This document shows, piece after piece, positions 1-15,388 of a stretch of 64,000 nt of DNA (position 1 is its first letter; each line of letters starts with the position of its first letter). The DNA is from Latrodectus hesperus. Lineage: Eukaryota; Arthropoda; Arachnida; Araneae; Theridiidae. Position numbers and translations under genes: made by a program. The stretch is from positions 1 through 64,000 of the forward strand of contig JAJQOW010000226.1 of NCBI GenBank assembly GCA_037975125.1, read 5' to 3'. The notes beneath the pieces are model-generated. The model worked only from the letters and a program-made list of their open reading frames with translations. It ran no database searches and was not told the origin of the DNA.

Positions 1-2420
1 AGTTCATTATTATATTATTATTTTTCCAATTTTCATTATTTTAAGGAAATCGTGGGCATTATTTGTTTTGGAATCAATTCATTACTCTTAAACTTACATC
101 ATAGTCAGCTCAATTTCTTAATTTGTGGTTCAAACATTTTTATGCGCATGAAAGCATTTTATAAGTCAAATTCCTACATTTATTAATTGGAAAAATTGTT
201 TCTGGTTAAAAATAAAACTATTGGAGAAATGTGTTTGACAGAAATGATAAAACTTTGACATTTAATGTGCAAGAATGTGTTTTTGAGATATTCTTTTACG
301 TAACTTGATTTGATTCATTTAACTCTTCAGCAGAGTTCATTTCTGATATTTTCTAATCTTGCTTTTAATTTTGTGTTTAGTGTTAACAAATCTTCAAAAT
401 ATTTTAGGCTTTATATTTCTTCCTTGCCATTATATTGAATTTTATATTTGGTATAAAGATAGTTTTTTAATTCAGCAAAATTTTATAAATTATAAAAATA
501 TCTAAAATTTTCTTCTCGCATTTATTGATACAAAATACTGGAAAAAACTGCAATGTTCATTTAGATTATATTTGTATTGTATTTATGAATCGGGGTTTTT
601 CCAAGTATCACCAAAAATAATAATTTAAATATTGCGTGTATAGAAATTGAAAAAAATTGCATTATTTCTATATGATGAAGATTGTGTATAAATCTCTCAA
701 TAAAAGTAAAATTTTTGCATCTACATTTTATTTAAGTACATTATTAAAATACAAAATATTTCTATGATTGCAAACATTTTGAAAGTAAATTATTTTTACT
801 TTATATTTGTTGCAAATTTGTATAAGCTACTAATATTTACAAATATTTATTCCAAAATATTTTTAAATAATAGGTTATACAGTTCTAAAACTACAATGTT
901 TATACATTACAAATATTGAAAATTGTACATAGTCTTCGTATATTTAAAATATTTTATTCTAAAAAACAGCAAACATTTAAATGTTCATGCTTTAATATTT
1001 AAAATGTGTGAAACGTTTTTACCACCAAGAATTTGTCAAATTCTGAAAATGTTACAGTATTTATTTCGTACATATTTCTATAACTTTTTACTCAGTGGCT
1101 GCAAAGTTAACTATGGAAAACTTAATTAATGTATAATTTGATTGTAGTCATATTTATATAGATAAATTTTTTGAAAATTATATAAAATTGCTTATATGAT
1201 GGAAAAATTAAATAAAACATTTGATTGCATTTATTTTTCTTCATTAATTAATTTTAAATATGAGAAAAATCTAAAAAAAACTTTATAATTAAAATAATAA
1301 ATTAGTTTTTATTTCATGTCGATTATTTACTTTAAGTTCATGACTGCTTACAATTTAATGTGGAAATAAAAAAAGGATATAAGAACACATAATAAATAGT
1401 TGAAAAAAATTCTCAACCATACAGAAATGCTTCGTTCTATATTCGCAGGATATTTCATATTTCTTGTGTTATTTAGAGTGAGAAAATAACTTTCCTCAAA
1501 ACAGCTACTATTTATTTTCTCATAATAAGATACCATTTTTTTAAAAAATTAACATCAAAAAATTCCATATTTAACTAACGGTTTGTCGATTGTAATTAAA
1601 TCATAGGAATAAAACTTTTGTAATTTCTAATATTTTTAATTTACTCTTATTTTTTCTCTAAATTTATAGTATCTGATAAAAAAAATAATTTATTAAATTA
1701 CCTCGAAAACCTTCATTTATTGAAAGTGATTGCTAAATGTTTTATATGTTTGATTTTGTTTAAAAGTAATAATTAATTTGAAGTATTGACGCATTATTTT
1801 TTTAAAAATAGACATGCAATCAAACACTAAGTTTATAATTTAATAATATTGAAACTACTTTTGAAATAATAAAAAATTTAACAAAAATAAAATGTTTTCG
1901 TTTAAAATATGTTCACAGAATTATTTTTAAACATACAGCAAGAATTCAGAATATTAATTGAAAAATCTTTAGTTTTTTTATTACTTTTTTAGAATGAGTG
2001 ATTTAAATTTTTTATCTCTTAAAACGACTCGTGTTGTTTTCAACAAATATTTTCAAGAATTTTTTTTGTCATATTGTGATTTTATCTCATGTTTTTGTAG
2101 TATCTAAAGTAAATAAAACAAATTTGTTTTTAATTTTTATTATAACATGAGGCATAAAAAATTGTAAAAACGAGACATTTTCTCTTGAAGTAAAGTTACT
2201 TTTTTGATTTATGGTTACAGATTATAATGTATGCTTAGCAATTTTTAATTTGTATTTGCTATTTTACCAATTACTAAATTTAAAATAATCTTTTTTAAAA
2301 TACTGAGAGTATTATTTTGAATTGTCTTGCTTGAGAATACGATTATAAATATAATTCTCGTTAATTAGATTATAATTCTCATTTTGTGGATTAAAATTAT
2401 TAAAATGCAAATTATACTTT
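1..2420. other. AT-rich DNA, no gene seen
   Basis: Only short, compositionally biased open frames occur here. None resembles a known family and none shows a codon bias that stands out from the background. No RNA gene or mobile-element motif was recognised. It could be intergenic or intronic. Confidence 0.7.
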
Positions 2421-2425
2421 ATATA

Positions 2426-2480
<55 letters not shown>
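2421..2480. repeat. (TA)n microsatellite, about 60 bp
   Basis: Alternating AT dinucleotides with one interruption (a TTT run) near the left edge. The flanks are unremarkable. Confidence 0.95.
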
Positions 2481-2486
<6 letters not shown>

Positions 2487-5400
2487 TGCTTGTGTCACAT
2501 TATAAAAATAATTACTTCATAAAATTTTAAACATATTATTATTAATATGTGTGTTCGCTAAATCCAATGAATAATAATGGCATTAATATACCAATAAATA
2601 AAGAAACTGAAAATTGCTTTCGCTTTTAAAAACTATCACGATTTGCGAATTTAACTTTTTACTATTGCAACATTCATTATAGGAACTAATTAAAAGCACA
2701 TCACTATCAGTATTCTTCAGTGTAAATGAAATTACAGTCGTATGGAAAATAAATAATATTAAAAGAACATACAAAATTCTCTATTTTATCTTTAGAAACG
2801 TATTTTAATATTTGACAAACATAACATAAGCCTCAATAAAAATTCAAAGCAAATCATATAAAGTTACGAAAATGTAATTATTTATGACATTAAAAGCTTC
2901 TAGTGTAAGACAAGAGCTCTTTAAAGTTGACATTTTACTTTATTTTCAAAAGAAACTTTCATGTCATTTTTGGAAGAATTTACAAGACATCAAATAGAAT
3001 GTATTTCGTACAAAATTCACGAAAACTAATTATATTCAAATATGATAAATATTTTGTGAGAATAATTCCTATTTTAAACTTCAGTGTTTGTGAGTAAAAT
3101 GGAATTTAGATTAAATGTATTCATTTGATGTTCATAGGATTTTGGCATCAAAACGCTTTAGTAAAAGAGCTTAGAGAAATACTTCAGACAGTAATTTGTC
3201 TATCTTTTAAAATACTACTTCTTATTTTGATATGAAATAACTATTTTGTAACGTTGTCATTTGATTCTTTAAAGCTCGCGCTGGTAATGTACTCTTTCAT
3301 TTATTATTTCATGTCATTAAATTATATAAGTGAAATTTTATTTCGCTTTAACTCTTTTAACAGAGGTTGTTTCGAAAAATATTCACAAACATGATAAAAA
3401 ATTTTAAAAACAGAAGATAAATGTTAATTAAAGATGAATCACTCAATTATAATAGAAGCTTCATCTTCAGCGTTTTTGGAAAATGCTATACCATTAAAAG
3501 GAGTAGAAAATACTATACATTAAAATTAAAGCAATCATAAAATTCTTCAATTACAGGTAAATATATTTTTGATGACTAATTTGTAAATAAAAATTGAGAA
3601 TCTAGATTTAATTTATTCCGAAACTTAATGGCTGAAAAATGCTTAATATAAATCGTTTACCGTTGCACAATAATGTATTATTGTGCTTTGTTGTTTCTGT
3701 TTTAAAAGATAAATGAATCGCAACATAAATTATGTGGACATTTGAACTTTCACGCTAAAGGGATTATTAAAGATAAAATATGATAAATGAATTTTAAGCT
3801 CAGAATAATTTAGAATTTTTTAAAAAAAATTACAGATATATTTCGTTAATGATTATTAACGTGTAACTTTTTAATCTTTAAAAATGGCATTATTAAATCC
3901 TTTGGAAATATTTTTTGTGAAAATAGTGACAAATACTGTTTGCGTTCAGCTTAAACTAAATTGCTATGCGAATTTTCCGGAAAGCTTCCCAAACATTGAC
4001 AGTGTTGCCATCCTGTCACACATTTATTCCAAAAATATTATTATTGGATTGTGCTTAATTTAAATATTAATTTGTACAGTATGTTATTGGGAAGTATTAC
4101 AAAATTTTTAAATAAATATTCAACTCCTAAAAATATTTTGGCATTTTCTGCATTTTGTTCTTTTATGTATGCTTGCCAAAACATGATTTTTTAAAACAAA
4201 AACATCTAATGGCATACTAAAAATATTTTATAATAAATTATTAAATACTTTTACTTATTAATCTTATAAAATATAATTTTTATTGATTATACTTATATAT
4301 GAAAATATTTTATTTTAATTAAATAAGTTCTTAATGAAAGATGAGTAGAGATATTTAAAAATAAATAGAAATACTTCAGATAAATTATGAAAATATTAGT
4401 TGCAATAATTTTAATTATTATTAACTAATTATCTGTGAAAAGAAGCTTGTAAATTAGAGTTCTAGCTAAAATTATAACTAAAATGTACATTTCTTTCTCT
4501 GCTTTAAAAAATATAAAACTAGCATCAGGTTTCATGGTAAACAATCTTCACATAACTGAAAAACAGAGAATTATATTTTCATATATGCATTAACTTGAAG
4601 TTCCTATTTATGAGCCATCATCGGGAATAAATTAACAAATGCAAAATTAACATAATATGCAAATATCTACCATAAATCGTTATTTTTATACTTTATTATA
4701 ATTATTTCTCATATTATATTCATTCATATATTTTTAAAGTGTCTATCATAATTAAATAAAATTTTCGATTTATGTGTTAATCAAAATCATTTTGACAGAA
4801 TATGCATTTTAGAGTTTGAAATGAGGTTAAGGCAACAAAACTAATATTATTATGCAAAAGTATAATTTTGTTAAGTCTTAGAAAAAACTTTTTTTAAAAG
4901 ATGTAATCCATAAATGTGGGCAATGTAGTGATTTTTTATACTTTTGCAAATCAGCTAGTTTTATTAATTTTATCATAGGTATTCGTTTTATTTTTATTAT
5001 TTGTCAGTTAGTTATATGTTAATCATAGACAGAAGACTAAAGAATTTGCATTTCAACAAAATTCAGAATCTAACCTTAGAGTTTAAATTTATTGTTGAAA
5101 ATAATGTGTTTATACAATAGAGCATTTTTTGCATGAAATAAGTGATAAAATTTTAATATATATAATATATATATAATTGAAGCATGATTAGAAAAAAAGT
5201 TTTCTATTTTCGTGGATTGTTTGATTAAAAACTTAATTTTCTTTGCAAAAATGACATACGTTATACAATCGTGTAGAAAAATTACTATAACTATTATTTA
5301 TAACGAAATTATTTTTTATAAATACTATGTAAAGTATGTATAACATCTGTCTCATTAAAAATACGATAAGTCAAAATTAAATGTTGACATGAATGTGTAA

Positions 5401-8400
5401 CATGAACAGAAACCTCTAAACAATGTGGTTTAACTTAGTGCTTGTAATAGTATACACCTCTTAATGATTTATATTCATGACATATTCATTATGCATGTTA
5501 TAGTGCGTATTTTTGGTATTAAAAATATTCATTATTAAGATATTGTACGTTACGATTTATTTTTGACCTAAAATTTATGAACCAATATTATTTCTAATGT
5601 TTTCAATAAGCACTATTAAATAAGTTGTAAAAGATATTAAAATATTGCATAACTGATTATCATGATAATATTTTAAAGTAACAAGTTTCATACTTAGGTT
5701 CACTGAAGGCATTTTTGCTTAATTTATTGCACAATAGCTTTTATCATTGCATTATAGTATGGATTAACTATTAGTAAAAATATGAAACAAAAAAACTGAA
5801 CATAATTTTTATGAGACATAATCATATTGCAAAAGAAAAGGATGATTCAAGAAAATTTTGTGGCATAAAATCAAAACATTTATTTGAACTAAATCATAAA
5901 TACAACTCTTTCTCGTTATCTCTTGTTGGAAAATTTATTTTTAATCGATTATCTTTTGTTTTATCAGTGGTAAATGTAATAGTCACATCGCACGGTTCAG
6001 ATAAATAACATACAGGAAATGTTCATCTTCAATAGATAATTTGCATGTTATTTGTTGAAAAATAAATAGGATAAACAGTATAAATGAATGTCTCTTTTAA
6101 GCAAAGAAAACGAAAACATTATTAGTGTTATTTTATGTTTTTGTTTCTAAAGAAAGTAAGCCTGTCCATTCTTAACTAAGATGAACCTGCAGCACGTGTT
6201 TCATTTTGTAGCTTGCCAAAGTCTGAGTGCTATTCTTATAAAGATTTTAAAACAGTGGTGTTAAGGAAAAGCTAGAAAAATTCTCTGAAAGTGAGACATT
6301 TCAGGCAAAATTCAATTTTTTTTGTAATTTTTTAGTCATTAAAATAAGCCAAGAGAAAAAATTAAATTATGATATTTTGATACATTTTGTTTTTAAACAT
6401 ATTATGATATAGAAAAGCATCCCAGAGAAGAAAGTTAAAACAATTGTTCCTATAAATAAACTTTTTAATGTTGAATAATTTGTGTTGAGAAAAAATTCAC
6501 ACAAATGTAGGGTAGTACATAAATCTTTCTTTAGCACGCTTTAAAAATGACGAAACAAGTTTTAGTTTAGGGGTTCATTTATTTTAATTGTTACCTTTTA
6601 ATTTCATAACTATAGCAAACCAAATTTAGGAAGAAGGATGAATACTAAGAATGGATTTTAGCCCATTAGATTATGCTCACAAAAATAAATTTTTGTAAAT
6701 AATAGATCTTTTACAAACTCTCAACAATAAGTTCATCCTGAATCCTACAAAAATACTCAAGTAAAAACGCCTCAAAGTGCTTCCTTTATAAAAGATAATA
6801 CTAAGAAGAAGATGAAAAAATAAAATGAATTTATTTCAGTGACAATAAGAAACAGTTTTCTGCACAGAGGTTTAAAGCTCTTGATGGGATATTACTCTAA
6901 AAATAAAATAAATTTGACGTAGGGTCAAAACCAACAATTAGAAATAAGTTAAATTGAATCTGGTGGAAGTAATAATACAATATACGAGAAAATCTAGTGA
7001 AAGTCATGTCATCATATCCTAAATACGTTTAAATGTTTGTTATTTTGATTTTATATATTTTTAATATAATTTAGTACTTTTTTCTCTAAGAACATAATAA
7101 ATGTATAGACAATCACTTACAATGAATATTATCAGTAATTATTGAGAACAATCTCTATATATTTTCTTAATATCTCAGTAGAATACTCATTTACATTTGT
7201 TTTATGTGGCATAGTTAAAAAAAAGTGGAGAAAGTGAAAATAAATGAGCATAAAAAGAACTAGATTATGACTTGAAAATTCGAAGCATTTCAAATAACTA
7301 AAGATAAATCATTGATTTTTTTATTATGTACCAGTAGTAAGTTTCTTATAAACTAAATATTGCAAGTTTAATGTAGGTTTTAATGGATTTTTAAACTATA
7401 AATGTATTTTATGCTTAAAAAATAATAAAAACAATATTTTATAATAATCCAAAATATGATAAAAATTGCTTATATAAATTGATTTTATTCAAAATCTTTG
7501 AATAAAAAATTTCAATTTAAGGTAAACAATTTAGAATGAATTTTAACATACTATTTATAACAAATTAAAATTTCGTGATAAGTATTAAATTATTATTCAT
7601 CTCAGTTCTTTGAAAAATATAAATCTCATGCAATATTAATTTATGTACATAATATTTATTAAAGTTGTTTTTTTGTACTATTATATTGTTTAAAATTGAG
7701 TATTAATAATACACCTATTTATATTTGGAAATTTCCTTTTCAGAAAAAGTAAATTCCCCAGTATTAAACTGCAAGATGTTTAAAGAATACTTATTACCTT
7801 TAAAATATTTGTGAAATTACTTTTCTGCGCCATTTTTCGCGCTGTCTATTCATATTGAGAACGTAGCAACTCTGCAAAGTATTGATATTTTTAATATATG
7901 ATCTTATGTGGAATAGAATTACAGTTGTTCTTTCAAACGTTTTGGGAAATTGTCATTTTGATCTCCAACGAATACAAATGCATTTTCTTCAGTTTTTAAG
8001 GAGTAAAGTTTTCCCAAGGGGTTTTGTTTCATTCCTTTAATGCATTGAAATATTGAGTTTTTAAGATCTTCTTTCACATTCAGCAAAGAGTCGAATTCTG
8101 TTTAAGTTACTTTTCTAAAATACATTATATGAATAGATTTCATTTTTGAGTTGACTTCAGTTTTAAGAAATACTCCTTTTTTCAAATATTAAAGAATACT
8201 AAATAAAAGTAACTTATGTATTTTTCAAAACATTTTACGCTGAGTTTATATGTTTCATGTCATAAATACATATTTATTTTAAATTTTTTTAAAATTTTTA
8301 CTTATATTCTCTCGCGGTTCTCCTGTAAAGCATATGATGAAATTTGTTTCTATTTTTAATAATTACCTAATTTATTTTAAATGAGGGGTTAAAATTTTCT

Positions 8401-9093
8401 ACATTATTTTAAACCTGAATGAGTAGGTTTTCATAATTTTTTAAAAAATTCGTTTGGAAAAATACATTAAATAATTATTAAAACAAACTGTTTTATTTTT
8501 AAGTTAAAAAAAATTTGTTTTCCATAATATTAATTTTAAATTTTTTAAAAATGTTTTATTGATATGCATTTATTTAGGAATTCAGATGAAAAATATCCTC
8601 AGAACAGTTTTATTAATAAACTTTAATTATTTTCTTTGAAATTATTGATGAAATATTTATTATTTAGTTGTTTGTAATTTCTAATTAAAGTAGATAAAAC
8701 AGTACAGGTATTCTTCATGAGTTGTTTTGTTTCTTATTCATACTTTTTTGGTATATCCGCCACATTACAAATTTATCAAGCACCGAGTAGTGAATAAATA
8801 TAATGTTAAAACTGTAATACGTGTGTGGAAAATGTATAATATAATACCTCATTAGATAACATTTTATAAATATAAAACTTATTCCTTTTTCTACTGCGCA
8901 TGTCACATCATTTGCATAACTTGGTATTGTGAGTCTACCATGAAATTTGCATAATTTTTTGGCCACTCTTTCTTGTTTTTGCATTTTCAATCTCGGGAAG
9001 TGTATAATTAAAACAATTTAACAATTTTCCCCTTCAATTTTTATTTTTTATTAAACATGTTTTTAAATTTTATTCAAAATTGAAAAAAAACAT
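2481..9093. other. AT-rich DNA, no gene seen
   Basis: About 6.6 kb without a supported gene. The longest open frame (91 codons, minus strand, 8715-8990) has no recognisable domain and looks like chance. Short TA runs occur near 5160-5175. Confidence 0.7.
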
Positions 9094-9222
9094 TTATTAC
9101 AAAAATGTGTTTTTATTAAAATTAAATTTATAACAAAAATGTTTTTTATTAAAATTAAATTTATTACAAAAATATTTTTTAATTAAATTAAATTTATTAC
9201 ATGAATGTTTTTTATTAAAACT
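9094..9222. repeat. 33-bp tandem repeat (minisatellite), about 4 copies
   Basis: Four consecutive units of 33-34 bp start at 9094, 9128, 9161 and 9194. Each begins TTATTAC or a one-base variant and ends in TTAAAT; the last is incomplete. Because 33 is a multiple of three, the minus strand reads as an 11-residue repeat rich in K, N and F. That is a by-product of the repeat and does not indicate a gene. Confidence 0.85.
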
Positions 9223-12200
9223 TTTATTAAAAAATGAGCATATGCATATGAATCTGTAAATAATTTGCAGATTTTTATCGCCAATGTATCTGATATTTAC
9301 ATGTGTTAACATTTAAATTGTAAGGTTTCCAAATACTTTTGAATAAGAATATTAAGAAGATATATATGTAAGAATAGTGCTATTTATTTTTTATGATTTA
9401 ACTTGTATATGTAGAATCTATTATTTTTTCAAAGATAAGAGAATTTTGTTATTATAGATCCAATTATTTATTTTTTTCCTGTAATTGTTTAATAATTTAA
9501 AAGATATTTCAACGAGACAAGATTTGTTTGATCGAAAAGTATTTGATAATCAACACATACCATGATTAAAAGTATATATACAGTAAAGATTCAAATTTCT
9601 TATGACATTTGTATTTAAAATTTATAATTAATAATTTAATAATAATTCAAATTTATTAAAATTAGACTCTTTAGTCAAACTTTCTAAAAATCTTTAACAA
9701 CAATTTGTTTTTTGAGAATATTACTACGTTAGCAATATTAACTATGGGCAAATATATTTCAAACTAGAAAGACACTATAACAAATTATTGCATTTTTTTG
9801 CTTTAAAGTATATCTTTTACAAATAAAATAAATATTAGCGAAATAAATATTTAAAAATGTATGCTTAAAATTACTAATCATTTATGGACCTAAAGTGTAT
9901 TAAAAAACTGATTTCTTTTATTTCCTTTCTAATTTTCATAATTTTCTAATTTTCATATTCTTCTTATTTATAGTAAAGATAAATTTGCTTAAAATATTTT
10001 CAAAAGAATTTTGCTTCTTTCCTTTTTATTAGTGAAGACACACTTTTAATTTGTATTAATGCAAATGAATGCATTGAAATTAATTTAATAATTTTCTAAA
10101 GTAGTGTATTTCTATTTTATAGATATTTGCTTAAAAAAGGAGATTTGACATGTAACAAAAGCTTCTTCAGATAAAATGTTATTGCATGTCTTTGAAAGAA
10201 AATATTTGCATAAATATGTTTTTTATCTAATTAAAATTATACTTCTGCTTTGTGAATAAGTACATTATAACTGAGCGTATATAATGTATCAGTTACTTTA
10301 TTCTTAATATAAAATTTGTTACAATGCGATCGGCATTCATTAACTATATATGTAAATCGAATTTAAAATTTCTCTCAATCGAATGCTTTTCAATATCACA
10401 TTCTAAAAATGTTCATGGAATATTTTACAATTTATCTATAGCTGAAAACGCACAGAATTTTATTATCTTCCAGTCAAAATGTTTGTCTTCAAACAATGAT
10501 ACAATATAATAACTTTTAAGATTTTGAATGCATTATAGATCACAATGCATTATAATTGTATTGGTAGATTAACACTTTCCTACCAGAATGATGGGAATTT
10601 TCTGGCAACAGATATTTTCTGACAATAGAATATGGAAGTAATGATAGATTTGAATAGAGGTATATTATTATTTATTTTCTTATAATTTTTCATAAAACAA
10701 TACGGAAATGATTAAGCATTCAACAATTTTAATTTTTAGGTATTCCTTTGGTTTTAGTCAACAATATTTTTAAGCAGCATTTGACATGATTTTATATTTG
10801 AAATGATGGCCTCAATTACAAAACTGCTAAATAACATTTATAGTGAAATTTTATCATCAATTAATTTACTGGTTAGCTCTCGAACGCGTCTAGGATAAGT
10901 ATAAATATTGAAAAAAATTTACCAAACTATGTATCAGAATGACTTTTACGTTATTGTCTTAATTTTAGAGTTCCATTTTATTTATTAGGAAGGTAAAACA
11001 TTTCTTCATAAACCATGATGCAAAATGAAAGATATAAGAATTGATATTTCAATCGGAATTAGAGCATAGAAAGAAATAATTTCAAGGGCAGTAAAATTGC
11101 AAAATTTAGAATAAGATCTGGATATTATCTCGTGGGAAATACCTGGCATGTAATAAAATTTTTTATTTAATCATTCCTGTGTGCTTGAAATCGTGCTATT
11201 GAATTCTGAATTTTATGAGTAATTTTGCATACTACAAAGTTTAAAAAAAAACTTCAACGTATAAAGAAAAACTTGACTATTGTTGTTAAAGTATTGTCTA
11301 CGTTTTAATTACTACATATACATGCTTGACATTATTTCATATGACTAATTTTAAATAAAAAAGTCATTTTAAATTACAAAAGAATGAAATGATTTTTTCT
11401 GCCAATTGCGGAATATTAAACTAGAACAAATGCAGGATTTTTAAAATGTTAATCACAAGAATACTTAAAAAACTCTTAACATAATGAAAAACGTGACGAT
11501 TATTGTCGTAGTTATTTTTTATTTACTAGATAGTGAGATTTAACAGAACAGCTTATAAGTAATTTTGAATAAAAGAATGGCACCATAATTATAAAAGAAG
11601 GAAATGATTTTGTTGGCAAATTTGTTAAATGATAAATATGAGCAATTATGGGTATTTCCTAGAAATTCAATAAATTTAAATATTTCTAATTGGTTATGAA
11701 ATACTATTTTAAAAAATATAATCTATGCATGTAAACTAATTTATAAATAGTATTAACTTTAAAATTTACGGCCAGTATGTTCAAAATCTTTATTTGATAT
11801 GCAAATTGTATGGATTTAAAGTAAGATTTTAATGTTTTCATGATAGATAACAGTAAACTCTTTAATTTACAGTAATTATTTTAGTTCAGTATCTTAAGAA
11901 AAATAAAAATACATTTACAGTGACTATATGCACACAATTAGTATAACAAAATAGATCAATTCAAAAGCAGTGCATTAGCAATTGATAAAATTTCTTAGTT
12001 CTAAATGATTTAATAGGGCATTTTTATAGCATTTAATTCCAGAACTATAGCGTAGGCATTTTATCATGGAAATTAAAGATTGAAATTTTGATCAAATTAT
12101 GTATTTATAAATTAAGTTGGGAGAACTTGACGCTTTCGAGAATGCAAATATAAAATTAATTTGAAAACAATTTAAACGTTTAAGTGCGTCATTCAAACTC

Positions 12201-15175
12201 GAAGTTGGTCGAAATATGCAAAGAGTGCTCCGTAATTCTTTCATAGAACATATGTTATTCCTTTATTATTCACTTTCACGATTTTCTGTTGCTTCATTTA
12301 TATTTGACATTTCTTTCCATTAGCAACTTTTTAAAGATTCTTTGGAGTTCATAATTATACTTTATCATTTCAATTACCAATCTTGTGCAAAAAAATAACG
12401 AAAATATTCCTAGTATATGTTAAATAGTCATTCATTGGTAGTAATCTCATGTTATTGATTATGTGACTTCTTTTGTAATTTATGTATGCATTCTTTGTGT
12501 CCTATTTCATTTAAATTTCATTAGAAGGTGACGTACAGATCGGAGGGCATTATGAGAAAAGAATCATTAGATGCGAGGGTCCAGGGTTGTCGTAATCAGC
12601 TCCATGAATGTTTTTTTATTCAATAGTTCCTTCCCTCCCAAATTTTTTTATTCATTAATGTCTGTAATTTCTGATTTAACCGCTTAAAGTGAACATAGTG
12701 TCTAGTTCTTTTGTTGGAATGTTTTTAAGTCAATGTTTAGGAATATATAAGAAACAAAAAATGTTTTACAAACATTATCAAATTAATTAATTCTGTTTAA
12801 ACTAATAACAGTTTTTTTAATTTCTTTTAACATTTGTAAAAAAAGTGAAATCTATTACATTAATTGTGTGATTTTTAATCACAGAAAATTAAAACTATTT
12901 TTTTACTCACGGGGTCTTTTTTCCTTTAAATTAAGATTTTAAAAGAATTTCACGAACACAGTATTTCTTTGACTTGCTTATTTCAATTCACTGATATTTT
13001 TAATTTAAAGTTATTTTATCCTGTAAATTTTCAAACATATTGCAAAGCAAAAAATATTTCTTGCATGGAATGCTAAATTAAGATTTCACTGTTATCTACT
13101 AAGATGTTATTATGGTAACACAATAGTGATATATTTTTCGACATTCGTATTCTACTTCTGGAAAAAATTTCCTAAAACGAATCCTGTTTTTCCATTTTTA
13201 TTTCTTAAAATAATATAATAAAGTGTTTATAAAGCACACAGATAAACTGAGAGTTTTCTTATTTTTACATAAAATATTAATAAATGTGATACTTTATTTC
13301 CGGCTTACATCATTTTTAACTCAAATGTACAATTGTTAAAACAAAAATAGATCTCTAAATGTATATTATCCCTATGTAAGCATGAGCGGAGAGTTTTTAA
13401 GTTTTATTCTTATATGTTTCATTATTCTGTGGGAATGCATATACAGTATTTTAAAAACTTAATATTTTCAATGAAATGTTAAAAAGTTAGATTTAATTAA
13501 TATAAAAAATTTAGCCACCCACATATATAATTTAACTGAACAATTAAACAACTTATGTAATTAATTATTATTTTATTAATTAATCGCGATTACATGTTTA
13601 CCAATTATTATTTTCCCTCTTGATTTGCATTTAAATATGAAACTGACAAAAATTAATGATGGTCATTATTATAATTGGAAAGCTCAAATTAAATTTTATT
13701 TTAAAATGAAAAACTTGATGCATCTTAAAATCCATTTCACTTTTCGGATATTTTGTTTTAAGAGCAATTTTTATAGTTATTAAATTTTATCTTCATTAAG
13801 ATGTCTAAGTATTAAGAAACAAAAAAATCAATACAGAATATTCTATTAAAAATAAATACTGTACTTAGAAAATATTATATTATAAAAATATGTATCGTAC
13901 CAAAATTACATTTTGGGTTACACCCTGTCTATCTAAAATTTAACACCCTTAAGAAAGCATACAAATCATTTCAGACTTATCACATTGGTTTGTATCGGTG
14001 AAATACGCATTATAGCGCACAAGCAGATCAAGGGCAATTATGGCACTACTTGCAAGTGCAAAAGAAAGTTTGCCAATTTGATGTACGATACTGTTTTCCA
14101 TGCTCCTTTTTAAAGTGTGGTAGAGATTTTTAAAAAAATCCCATGAAAGGCTATTTTTAATTGAACCGTAAAGTATCTTTTAAGCAAGTTTCTCAGATTT
14201 AATGAGGAAGAATAGTATCTTGTAGAGTTTCAGAAAAATCTGTGATCGCTGTTGGATTAAAACGCAACAAATGAGATGCCAATGTGTTGTTTCATGAGTA
14301 TATTTCCTTGAGATTTGGGCTCTAACAGGTGGATGGAAGTAGACGGGTTGGAATCTTCGTAATTTAAAAGCAGGGAACAAGAAAAATATTGCCAATGCTT
14401 GTCACCACAGAAGATTTTATTTCACTTGGAGGCCATTGTGACCACGACCTATTTGATGTCTGCCACAGTTAATGTGGATCTAGCTTTATTAATTTTTCTA
14501 TATTGCTTTTCTGGGTATTGTCATTGCAAATGTTTTCAAGACTGCAATTTTAATTTTTGTCTTATTGAATTGTCCTTTAAAATTTTATTTTAACTGAATT
14601 TCCATAGAAAATATTCTACGACTTGATAAGATTTAAATAATTTTATAATTTGGAATTTTAATTTAAAATACTAATTTATAAATTTATTTTTCTCAAGGAA
14701 TGTTTAATTTCGAATATTTAAATCGTTTATTTTCTTTATTCTTATTTATTTTGAATTAATATTTATCTTATTTCAGAAAAGGAATACAAATTGTACGAGA
14801 ATATCCAAAAATACTATTAGAAAGTCTAGTGTTTTTCCTGATTAGGTGGATGGAAAAAGACAACTCCCTTTTGGGGAACCTTCCTAGGATACATGCCTGA
14901 TGAATCACGTTTCTTTCATTGCTTTTTAATTTAGTTTCTGATATTACTAACTTAAACTACATTAATAACATGCTATTTCTTATGCCTCAGAATATAAAGG
15001 TACATTTAACATCAAAACATCATGGCAGAGTATTCCGTTTCTTTCTTCAGTGGCACATATTAAAATTTTCTTTTGTGAAAAGATATTATTTGCGGTATAT
15101 GTTAGGGTAACTTAAAGATAAATTTCCAGCATAAAATGAAATAATTAAATAAAAGCAGTTGTCAATTTATTCAAA
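9223..15175. other. AT-rich DNA, no gene seen; slightly G+C-richer patch at 13.9-14.6 kb
   Basis: No coding region, RNA gene or complete mobile element was recognised. Between about 13,900 and 14,560 the base composition is visibly less AT-rich. Open frames of about 65-71 codons occur there on both strands (14180-14395 minus, 14399-14593 plus). They match nothing I know, so this may be an old repeat remnant. Confidence 0.6.
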
Positions 15176-15388
15176 GCTACAATAAAATTTTCAGAATTTT
15201 TCTACAATGAATAGGATATTCATTGCTACTATAGATTTTTCAGAATTTTTCTACAATAAATAGGATATTTAATGCTTCAGTAAAATTTTCATAAATTTTT
15301 TACAATGAATAGAACATTCAATGATACAATAGAATTTTCAGAATTTTTCTACAATGAATAGGATACTTAATGCTACAATAGAAATTTA
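15176..15388. repeat. 49-bp tandem repeat, about 4.3 copies
   Basis: The motif TCAGAATTTTTCTACAATGA, or close variants, recurs at 15191, 15240, 15289 and 15338, a constant period of 49 bp. Each unit continues with a sequence like ATAGGATATT and GCTACAATAGAATTT. Units differ by a few substitutions, and the third is the most diverged. Confidence 0.9.

Noticed and set aside
12536..12556. Similarity of ACAGATCGGAG to a sequencing-adapter start
   Set aside because: Only about nine bases match and the following bases diverge at once, so it is chance.
15176..15388. Regular repeats as a CRISPR array
   Set aside because: The 49-bp units are contiguous tandem repeats without unique spacers, and the context is a eukaryotic genome.
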